From assembly GCA_964496205.1 (NCBI GenBank), contig CAZBXV010000026.1, forward strand, positions 1 through 28,948: DNA of 28,948 bases, in the 5' to 3' direction. This document shows positions 23,157 to 28,948 of this stretch, piece by piece (the first letter of the stretch is position 1; every line of letters begins with the position of its first letter). The notes under the pieces are model-generated. The model had not been told where the DNA came from. It searched no databases and saw only the letters and a list, made by a program, of their open reading frames with translations. The stretch comes from CAYLHS01 sp964496205 (GTDB taxonomy: Bacteria > Actinomycetota > Acidimicrobiia > Spongiisociales > UBA4744). A program made the position numbers and the translations under genes.

Positions 23157-23900
23157 ATGGGCAAGGTCGACGACCTCCGAGCGGCGTTTTGTGCTGCACC
23201 CGACCCTGAAGCGTTCATTCGGGAGCACTCGAACCTGCCCGGCCCCCGCGGCAACCTCGAGTTGGCAGGAGCAGTGGCGGAGGAGGGTGATGAACCGCTG
23301 TTTCGTCGTCTCGTCAAGTGGACCGCCGACCGGGCGCCGGTCAACACCCCGGACGAGTTCCTGATGGTGTGCGGTGTGGTCGGGTTCGGGAGCCTCCTCG
23401 CTGAGGGCCGTACGGATCTGCTGCCCGAGCTTCGATCGTTTGGCTCCGATCCACGCTGGCGAACCAGGGAGGCGGTAGCGATGGCGCTCCAGCGGTGGGG
23501 CCGAGTCGACATGGATGGGCTCCTTTCCGAGATGAGGTCGTGGGCGGATGGGAACCGGTTGGAGCAGCGCGCCGCCGTGGCAGCGCTGTGCGAGCCGGCG
23601 CTCCTTCGCGACGAGGATCACTGCCGGGCCGTGCTGGAGATCCTCGACGAGATCACAGGATCGATCGAGGGTGCTGCCGACCGTCGCGACGATGCGTTCC
23701 GAGTGCTCCGCCAAGCTCTCGGCTACTGCTGGAGCGTTGCCGTCGCTGCCGATCCTGACGACGGGATCTCGGCGCTTGGGATGTGGATGCCCTGTGCCGA
23801 TCCGGATGTGCGATGGGTCATGCGTGAGAACCTCAAGAAGAAGCGGCTCATCAGGATCGAGGGCGCACCGATCGAGCATTGGACGACGCTCGCGCGCTGA
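23157..23900 (+). CDS. Helical-repeat (HEAT-like) protein, unknown function
   Basis: The predicted protein has 247 residues and is almost entirely helical. Repeating units such as DPRWRTREAVAMALQRWG, GNRLEQRAAVAALCEPALL and DPDVRWVMRENLKKKRL look like HEAT repeats of the DNA-alkylation-repair (AlkD-like) type. AlkD-like proteins bind DNA in some cases, but I see no catalytic signature that I can assign. The gene is bracketed by two copies of a short repeat, and its stop faces the convergent amt operon. Confidence 0.72.
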   Translation: MGKVDDLRAAFCAAPDPEAFIREHSNLPGPRGNLELAGAVAEEGDEPLFRRLVKWTADRAPVNTPDEFLMVCGVVGFGSLLAEGRTDLLPELRSFGSDPRWRTREAVAMALQRWGRVDMDGLLSEMRSWADGNRLEQRAAVAALCEPALLRDEDHCRAVLEILDEITGSIEGAADRRDDAFRVLRQALGYCWSVAVAADPDDGISALGMWMPCADPDVRWVMRENLKKKRLIRIEGAPIEHWTTLAR

Positions 23901-23928
23901 TCCGGGCGACACATGGTGCATTCCATCC

Positions 23929-23973
23929 GTTCTTGAAAGGCGCACAGTATCCACGCATCTCACGCCAGAAGGG
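23929..23973. repeat. Short intergenic repeat, downstream copy
   Basis: GTTCTTG followed by AAAGGCGCACAGTATCCACG and CTCACGCCAGAAGGG matches the unit at 23079-23129 with a 6-base deletion and a few substitutions. It fills most of the 82-base gap between the convergent HEAT-like gene and the amt-linked small gene, where a bidirectional terminator might be expected, but it has no T-run. Confidence 0.55.
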
Positions 23974-23982
23974 AGATCTCTT

Positions 23983-24075
23983 TCAGTCTTCGTCTTCGCG
24001 ATCGAGGAGGCGCTTGGGCACCACCACGAACGCTATGAACATCACCGCAAAGGCGGCAATCGCAACAAACTGCAC
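23983..24075 (-). CDS. 30-residue single-pass membrane protein encoded directly behind amt
   Basis: The frame begins with GTG 24075, 12 bases after the amt TAG, with a strong ribosome binding site (AAGGAG within the gap). The product is one hydrophobic helix (MQFVAIAAFAVMFIAFVVV, residues 1-19) followed by PKRLLDREDED, a basic then strongly acidic tail. Size and shape resemble small accessory subunits such as KdpF or CydX. It sits where a P-II gene (glnK) often follows amt. I infer a small subunit or modulator of the transporter. No homology is claimed. Confidence 0.7.
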   Translation of the reverse strand: MQFVAIAAFAVMFIAFVVVPKRLLDREDED

Positions 24076-24087
24076 GTTCTCTCCTTC

Positions 24088-25485
24088 CTATTCGAAGACG
24101 TAGCCAGGCTGTGTGAACTCGGAACTGTCCAAGCCGGACAATTCGTCGGCGGCCGAGACTCTCAATCCGACCGACCGCTTGATGAACCAGAAGACCGCTG
24201 CCGATGTGACCGCGGTCCATGCGACCACCGTCACGACGGAGATGAGCTGTGCGAGGATCTGCCCACCATTCCCCGAGATGAGCCCGCCGACGTCGCCGTA
24301 GGTTCCGTTGGCGAAGATCCCGACGGCGAGCAGTCCCCACACTCCGCCTACACCGTGGCAAGCCACTGCCCACACCGGGTCATCGAGATGGAGTTTCCGT
24401 TCGAGCAGCTCGGCGGACCAGATCACCAGAGCTCCGCCGATGCCGCCGATCACCACTGCCGCCCACGGGTCGACGTAGGCACACGGTGCCGTGATCGCGA
24501 CCAGCCCGGCGACGAGGCCACTGACTGTCACCGCCACGTTTGCCTTCCGCTCCCTGACGAGGCCGACGTAGTAGGCAACCAGCGCTCCGGCAATGCCTGC
24601 GAGGAACGTGTTGACGGCGATGGTCGAGATGCGTAGATCGGTTGCCGCCAGGGTGCTTCCAGGGTTAAACCCGAACCAGCCGAACATGAGGATCATCCCG
24701 CCGATGACCACGTACCCCATGTTGTGGCCAGGCATCGATCGGGGACGACCATCCTCGCTGAACTTGCCTCGGCGCGGTCCGACCATCAACGCGCCAACGA
24801 GGGCTGCGACGCCACCGACCGCATGGACAACGCCGGATCCGGCGAAGTCTCTGGCCCCGGCACCGAACGGCAGCGTCGACAACCACCCGCCGCCCCAGAC
24901 CCAGTGTCCGTAGATCGGATAGATGAGCGCGCTGATGAGGAAGCTGTATGCCATGTAGGCATCCAGACGGGTGCGTTCGGCGACGGCGCCCGAGACGATC
25001 GTTGCCGCCGTCGCAGCGAAGACCATCTGGAAGAACCACAGCGCCATCGTTCCCACGTCGTTGGCTTCACCTGAGAGGAAGAAGCCTGAGAACCCGATGA
25101 TCGGGTTGCCATCTCCCAGACCCGACGCCAGCTCGGAACCACCGAACATGAGTGCGAACCCGAACGCCCAGAAGGCAAGGCCGGCCATGCAGAAGTCCAT
25201 CAGGTTCTTCATGAACACCGAACTCGCGCTGCGGGACCGAGTCGAGCCCGCCTCGAGTAGAGCGAATCCTGCCTGCATGAAGAACACGAGGAAGGCGGCG
25301 ACCAGCGTCCAGGCGTAGTTCACGCCGAGAACGGCTGCGAGGCCGGGGTCCGTGGACACGTCGACGGTTGATGCTCCGGTCGGGTCGGCTGCCCAGGCCG
25401 CGCTTGCCGGAAGAAGACAGATGAACAGCAGCGCGAGGGCCAGCCAGAGTCGCCGCTGTCGTGTCCAGGCTCGGAGAATCCCCAT
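24088..25485 (-). CDS. amt: Ammonium transporter (Amt/MEP/Rh family)
   Basis: The protein has 465 residues. A cleavable signal peptide (about 1-32, ending ASAAWA) precedes 11 predicted membrane segments. The pore twin histidines are His221 (in DFAGSGVVHAVGG) and His377 (in VACHGVGGVWG). Other hallmarks are FFMQAGFALLEAG near 68-80, GAVAERTR, FNPGS and a cytoplasmic C-terminal tail (FIKRSVGLRVSAADELSGLD) of the kind bound by P-II proteins. The trimer conducts ammonium across the cytoplasmic membrane. A GlnR-like box lies upstream. No canonical -10 is visible, which suits an activator-dependent promoter. A 30-residue membrane protein gene follows directly. Confidence 0.95.
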   Translation of the reverse strand: MGILRAWTRQRRLWLALALLFICLLPASAAWAADPTGASTVDVSTDPGLAAVLGVNYAWTLVAAFLVFFMQAGFALLEAGSTRSRSASSVFMKNLMDFCMAGLAFWAFGFALMFGGSELASGLGDGNPIIGFSGFFLSGEANDVGTMALWFFQMVFAATAATIVSGAVAERTRLDAYMAYSFLISALIYPIYGHWVWGGGWLSTLPFGAGARDFAGSGVVHAVGGVAALVGALMVGPRRGKFSEDGRPRSMPGHNMGYVVIGGMILMFGWFGFNPGSTLAATDLRISTIAVNTFLAGIAGALVAYYVGLVRERKANVAVTVSGLVAGLVAITAPCAYVDPWAAVVIGGIGGALVIWSAELLERKLHLDDPVWAVACHGVGGVWGLLAVGIFANGTYGDVGGLISGNGGQILAQLISVVTVVAWTAVTSAAVFWFIKRSVGLRVSAADELSGLDSSEFTQPGYVFE

Positions 25486-25532
25486 GTCTCTTCCCTATGT
25501 TTTCTTATGGCGATCCATCATCCCTTGTGCCT

Positions 25533-25559
25533 GTTGCTGGTCCGTTTCTCGTGTGTTAC
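25533..25559 (-). promoter_or_regulatory. GlnR-type nitrogen regulator box upstream of amt
   Basis: On the minus strand GTAAC, 6 bases, GAAAC, 6 bases, GCAAC. This matches the actinobacterial GlnR pattern gTnAC-n6-GaAAC repeated at 11-base intervals; the first two half-sites are perfect, the third has one mismatch, and a fourth (AAGGG) is poor. It lies 48-74 bases upstream of the amt start, where an activator would bind. Amt genes are known GlnR targets in actinobacteria. Confidence 0.7.
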
Positions 25560-25584
25560 ATCCGTGTGAACGGAGACTCGCCGG

Positions 25585-25590
25585 TACGCT
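25585..25590 (+). promoter_or_regulatory. Candidate -10 box (TACGCT) of the yccF gene
   Basis: TACGCT would start transcription near 25597, at the AGGAGG ribosome binding site (25597-25602) of the gene at 25611. Confidence 0.35.
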
Positions 25591-25610
25591 GTCGACAGGA
25601 GGGTTCGTCA

Positions 25611-26030
25611 ATGCGCGTGATCGGAAACATCCTGTGGCTACTGCTCGGTGGGCTGGAACTGGCTCTCGGGTACGCCGTGTTCGGCCTCATGGCGTTTGTG
25701 CTCATCATCACGATCCCGGCCGGGATCGCGGCGTTTCGGCTGGCGGGATTCGCTCTGTGGCCGTTCGGTCGTGTTCTGGTCGAGAAACCGGGTGCCGGAG
25801 TCGGCTCGGCGCTGGCCAACGTCGTGTGGATCCTCATCGCTGGGATCTGGCTGGCAATTGGCCACTTGGCCGCCGCGGTCATCAACGCAATCACGGTCAT
25901 CGGGATCCCGTTTGCCGTCGCACACGTCAAGCTCGCAGGTGCCGCCCTGACACCGTTCGGCCACGAGGTGGTGCCCGCCGGCATGGCCGCGGGACGCAGA
26001 GTGACGGTCGGCGTACAGCCGCTTCAGTAG
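25611..26030 (+). CDS. YccF-domain inner membrane protein
   Basis: The protein has 139 residues with the duplicated YccF (DUF307) pattern: NILWLLLGGLELALGYAVFG, then ITIPAGIAAFRLAGFALWPFGR, and the second half NVVWILIAGIWLAIGHL, then IGIPFAVAHVKLAGAALTPFG. The IP and A-L-x-PFG repeats are the family hallmark. The molecular role of YccF is unknown. The start ATG 25611 has a perfect AGGAGG at 8 bases. It is divergent from amt and followed 8 bases later by the phosphotransferase gene, so the two are probably one operon. Confidence 0.88.
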   Translation: MRVIGNILWLLLGGLELALGYAVFGLMAFVLIITIPAGIAAFRLAGFALWPFGRVLVEKPGAGVGSALANVVWILIAGIWLAIGHLAAAVINAITVIGIPFAVAHVKLAGAALTPFGHEVVPAGMAAGRRVTVGVQPLQ

Positions 26031-26038
26031 GGGGACGG

Positions 26039-26920
26039 ATGATCGGACCTGAGACGACACGAGCTGTCGAACGAGTTCTTGGCGTTCGGGTCGCGGAGTG
26101 GTCACCGAGGGCGGGAGGCTTGACGTTTGCCTCGACCGGCATTGCCACGCTGGAGGACGGGACGACCGTGTTCGTCAAGGCAGGAACCGACGAGAAAACC
26201 TCGGACGAGCTGCGCCGCGAGATCGCCTTCCTCGGAGCCGTCGAGGCGTCCTTTCTTCCCAGATGCATTGGAGCCATCGACGATGAGCTGCCGGTCTTGT
26301 TGCTCGAAGACCTGACCGAAGGTCACTGGCCGGAACCGTACCCGTCAGACCTGTCTCCGCTCGAGGCGACCCTCCAGGAGCTTCGCGAGATGCCTATACC
26401 GGCCGAGCTGGATCTCCCTGAGTTCGAGGGGCCATCCGACGACGTGTGCAAGGGGTTCGTCGACCATGCCCGCGAAGCAACACCCGGACTCGTGTCGTGG
26501 CTCGAATCCCACGCGGACGCCATCCTCGAGGCGATCGCTCTCCCTTCGGCTGGAGACACCCTCGTTCACTCGGACCTCTGGTACCCGAACCTGTGCTTCC
26601 TGGGAGGTCGAGTCGTGATCGTCGACTGGTCGCACGCCTGCGTCGGCAGCCCGTGGTTCGACGCGTCGACCATCAGTATCGATCTCGTGATCGGGGGCCG
26701 ACGGCCGCTTCCGATGCAGGAATCAGCGAAGTGGGCGGCCACACATCTGGTGTGGTCGCTGTGGGCGCTGGCACGCGGGCCGGGTCCGGGGATCTCCGAT
26801 CCGGATCTCTGGTGCTCCGACAATCTGGAGCTCGTCGACGGCGCGGCCTGGTGGGTGGCGGACGAGCTTGGCTTGCCGGTGCCGCCAGTGCTCAGCGATC
26901 GGAAACCCGGGTACCGGTAG
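26039..26920 (+). CDS. Phosphotransferase family (APH/choline kinase-like) protein
   Basis: The protein has 293 residues and the protein-kinase-like fold of aminoglycoside phosphotransferases. Seen are FVKAGTDEKTSDELRREIAFL (ATP-binding Lys and helix), VLLLEDLTEG at the hinge, the catalytic loop HSDLWYPN (His177, Asp179, Asn184), and the metal-binding IVDWSHACVG (Asp196). The family phosphorylates small molecules; drug resistance is not implied by context. The start ATG 26039 follows a G-rich sequence and lies 8 bases from the yccF stop. Confidence 0.85.
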   Translation: MIGPETTRAVERVLGVRVAEWSPRAGGLTFASTGIATLEDGTTVFVKAGTDEKTSDELRREIAFLGAVEASFLPRCIGAIDDELPVLLLEDLTEGHWPEPYPSDLSPLEATLQELREMPIPAELDLPEFEGPSDDVCKGFVDHAREATPGLVSWLESHADAILEAIALPSAGDTLVHSDLWYPNLCFLGGRVVIVDWSHACVGSPWFDASTISIDLVIGGRRPLPMQESAKWAATHLVWSLWALARGPGPGISDPDLWCSDNLELVDGAAWWVADELGLPVPPVLSDRKPGYR

Positions 26921-26948
26921 ACCGAGCGGCGTATCGGTGTGGGCCGGA

Positions 26949-26954
26949 TACGCT
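26949..26954 (+). promoter_or_regulatory. Leaderless promoter -10 box (TACGCT) of tldD
   Basis: TACGCT is followed by 7 bases and ATG 26962. It fixes the start of tldD, since the open frame continues far upstream. Confidence 0.55.
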
Positions 26955-26961
26955 TGGCACC

Positions 26962-28401
26962 ATGTTCGACTTTGCCACCGCAGCCGTAGAAGGAGCCCTC
27001 GCCGCCGGGGCGACGTACGCAGACGCGCGCGTCGTGATCGGCAAGGAGGAGGCCATCGATGTCCAGAACCAGGCGGTTCAATCGCTCGACCGCGGCGAGA
27101 AAGCCGGCGTCGGGGTTCGTGCCCTCATTGGATCGTCCTGGGGGTTCTTCGCGACCGCGGATCTGACGATACGAGCCGCGGGGGCCGCCGGGGCGCGGGC
27201 CACGGACATCGCCAGGGCAAGTGCGATCGTGCCGGGCGAACCGATGCATCTCGCAGACATCGAGGTCGTCGAGGACAGCTACCAGACGCCGGCAATCGAG
27301 GATCCCTTCGCTGTTCCACTCTCGGAGAAGGTCGATCTCCTGATAGGTGTCACGCGCACGATGCAGGGGGTCGACGGCATCGCGATCGCGACCGGCAAGC
27401 TCACGTTCTACGACACGAACAAATGGTTCGTGTCATCCCAGGGGCATCGGATTCACCAGCACATCGTGGAATCGGGTGGAGGATTCGACGCCACGGCGAT
27501 CGGCGAGCGGGAAAGCCAGCGCAGGTCCTATCCCCAGTCGTTCGGCCAGTTCGAGACCGGCGGATACGAGGTGATTCGCAGGTGGGACTTCGCTGCAAAC
27601 GCCGGCCGAATCGCCGAGGAGGCTGCTGCACTGCTGACCGCCGACGAGATGGAAGAGCGCGAGACGAACCTCATTCTCGAGGGATCTCAGCTCGCCCTCC
27701 AGATCCACGAGTCGGTCGGTCACGCGATCGAACTGGACCGCATCCTCGGGTGGGAAGCCGCATTCGCCGGCACCTCCCATCTCCAACTCCCGAAACTCGG
27801 CACCTTCATGTTCGGTTCTCCGCTGATGAACATCACCGCCGATGCCACCCTGCCGGGGGCGCTCGGGACGTTCGGCTACGACGACGAAGGCACCAAAGCC
27901 CAGCGTGTCGACATCGTGCGCGACGGCGTGTGGGTCGGTGTTCTCTCAGGAAGGGACTCGGCGGCCCTTGCCGGCGTGTCTCCAGGTGGCATGGTCCGGG
28001 GCGACGGCTACAACAGACTGCCGATGGTGCGGATGACCAACATCGGGATCCTGCCGGGACCGTCGAGTCTCGACGAGATCATCGCCGAGACGAAGGACGG
28101 CGTCTACATGTCGACAAACCGATCCTGGTCGATCGACGACAAGCGACTCAACTTCCAGTTCGGAACCGAGATCGCCTGGGAGGTCAAGGACGGGAAGCTC
28201 GGGCGGATGCTCAAGAACCCCACCTACACCGGCATCGGACCGGTGTTCTGGTCGAGTCTCGACATGCTCGCCGGAGGCGACGAGTGGATCCACTGGGGCA
28301 CACCGAACTGCGGGAAGGGACAGCCGATGCAAGTTGCACACACGGGACATTCGGCCGCACCCGGCCGATTCGCCAATGTACGGGTGGGGGTGCGCGGATG
28401 A
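26962..28401 (+). CDS. tldD: Metalloprotease subunit TldD
   Basis: The protein has 479 residues. The metal-binding HExxxH motif is His249-Glu250 to His254 (QIHESVGHAIELDRI), the defining feature of TldD. Other family segments are ADARVVIGKEEAIDVQNQAV near the N-terminus, GSQLALQ before the motif, GTFGYDDEGTKAQRVDIVRDG, and NFQFGTEIAWEVKDGKLG near the C-terminus. TldD and TldE form a heterodimer that cleaves small unfolded peptides and matures peptides such as microcins. The TGA overlaps the tldE ATG (ATGA), so the subunits are translationally coupled. No precursor peptide gene is visible here. Confidence 0.95.
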   Translation: MFDFATAAVEGALAAGATYADARVVIGKEEAIDVQNQAVQSLDRGEKAGVGVRALIGSSWGFFATADLTIRAAGAAGARATDIARASAIVPGEPMHLADIEVVEDSYQTPAIEDPFAVPLSEKVDLLIGVTRTMQGVDGIAIATGKLTFYDTNKWFVSSQGHRIHQHIVESGGGFDATAIGERESQRRSYPQSFGQFETGGYEVIRRWDFAANAGRIAEEAAALLTADEMEERETNLILEGSQLALQIHESVGHAIELDRILGWEAAFAGTSHLQLPKLGTFMFGSPLMNITADATLPGALGTFGYDDEGTKAQRVDIVRDGVWVGVLSGRDSAALAGVSPGGMVRGDGYNRLPMVRMTNIGILPGPSSLDEIIAETKDGVYMSTNRSWSIDDKRLNFQFGTEIAWEVKDGKLGRMLKNPTYTGIGPVFWSSLDMLAGGDEWIHWGTPNCGKGQPMQVAHTGHSAAPGRFANVRVGVRG

Positions 28402-28948
28402 ACCGGGCTGCCGAATTGGCCGAACGTGTCCTGTCCCTCGTCGGTGACCGAGCCGAAGCGGAGGTCGTCGCCTCGCACGGGAACCTGTCACTGACCCGCT
28501 TCGCGAACTCGTTCATCCACCAAAACGTCGCAGAGGAAGGTGACACTGTGAGTCTTCGGGTCGCCGTCGACCGACGTGTCGCTTCGGCAACGACCACCTC
28601 TACCGAGCCGGATGCTCTCGCTGCGTTCGTCGACGGGGCGCTCGAGACCGCTGCCCTCCAGCCTGTCGATGAGGACTGGCCCGGGGTGGGCGGACCGGAG
28701 GAGATACCGGACGTCGAGCACGTCGACGATGTCACCTACGACGCGCTTCCCGCCGCGAGGGCTGCGCTCGTGAAGGCGTTCGTCGACGCCGGCGACGGGA
28801 TGCTCGCCGCCGGGTACTGCCAGACCGAAGGAGAGACGGTGGCGTTCGCCAACACGGCGGGTCGGTTCGCGCAACGGCGCGACTCGGTCGCGATCCTCGA
28901 CGGCATTCACCAGACGGGTACGTCGGCGGGGTCGGGGCATGCGACGTC
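28398..28948 (+). CDS. tldE: Metalloprotease subunit TldE/PmbA, 5' part only
   Basis: The frame opens with ATG 28398 in a four-base overlap with the tldD stop and stays open to the window edge (183 full codons). It reads MNRAAELAERVLSLVGDRAE, then SLTRFANSFIHQN and VSLRVAVDRRVASATT, typical of the TldD/PmbA N-terminal domain. The partner of TldD lacks the HExxxH motif; that region is beyond the edge. Truncated by the window, not by mutation. Confidence 0.88.
   Translation, partial: MNRAAELAERVLSLVGDRAEAEVVASHGNLSLTRFANSFIHQNVAEEGDTVSLRVAVDRRVASATTTSTEPDALAAFVDGALETAALQPVDEDWPGVGGPEEIPDVEHVDDVTYDALPAARAALVKAFVDAGDGMLAAGYCQTEGETVAFANTAGRFAQRRDSVAILDGIHQTGTSAGSGHAT

Noticed and set aside
26039..26920. 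Aminoglycoside resistance gene.
   Set aside because: Only the general phosphotransferase fold is visible; context with yccF and tldD gives no link to resistance.
1..28948. CRISPR arrays, insertion sequences, prophage genes, tRNA or rRNA genes.
   Set aside because: No regularly spaced repeats, transposase, integrase or RNA gene signatures were seen on either strand.

Overview
The window is about 29 kb of high-GC DNA with short intergenic gaps, many overlapping gene ends and almost no foreign material. Actinobacterial traits include Thr/Ser-rich extracellular linkers, GTG starts, a GlnR-type nitrogen box upstream of amt, and many promoters of the form TAnnnT followed 6-8 bases later by the start codon (leaderless transcripts). 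The Thr-rich linkers and overall gene style suggest an Acidimicrobiia-like actinobacterium. That placement is inference; no rRNA or tRNA gene is present to confirm it.

Layout. 1-2385: two divergent membrane-anchored proteins of unknown role, a YbaK-type editing protein and a stand-alone Nfu N-terminal domain. 2392-5825: a hyuA-hyuB pair (hydantoinase/oxoprolinase family). 6076-7887: a fusion of a PfkB-type kinase with a helix-hairpin-helix/iron-sulfur glycosylase-like domain. 8120-13432: a small membrane protein, then a glycolate module in which a class V aminotransferase is divergent from glcD-glcE-glcF, with a 16-bp inverted repeat in the shared promoter region. 13455-18225: a membrane protein, a class I aminotransferase, a methyltransferase and three GNAT acetyltransferases, with two related intergenic repeats. 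18229-22183: argS and a fused alpha/beta E1 of a branched-chain 2-oxoacid dehydrogenase, preceded by a newly noticed leader ORF and terminator. 22277-23900: two proteins of unknown function, the second flanked by a short repeat. 23983-26030: the ammonium transporter amt with a 30-residue membrane protein gene directly behind it, and a YccF protein. 26039-28948: a phosphotransferase, tldD, and the start of tldE/pmbA, which runs off the window.

How the genes fit together. GlcDEF would oxidise glycolate to glyoxylate and the class V aminotransferase would convert glyoxylate to glycine. The E1 gene appears to sense its substrate family through a leader peptide rich in Ile, Val and Leu whose reading frame runs through an intrinsic terminator. 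Because the frame ends beyond the terminator, the predicted logic is opposite to a biosynthetic attenuator: abundant branched-chain amino acids should allow readthrough, which suits a catabolic enzyme. The amt operon is probably under GlnR-type nitrogen control. TldD and TldE form a heteromeric protease.

The strongest candidates for undescribed biology are the leader/attenuator of the E1 gene, the kinase-glycosylase fusion, the small membrane protein encoded behind amt, and the back-to-back nfu/hyuA starts in which one gene's -10 box contains the other's start codon.
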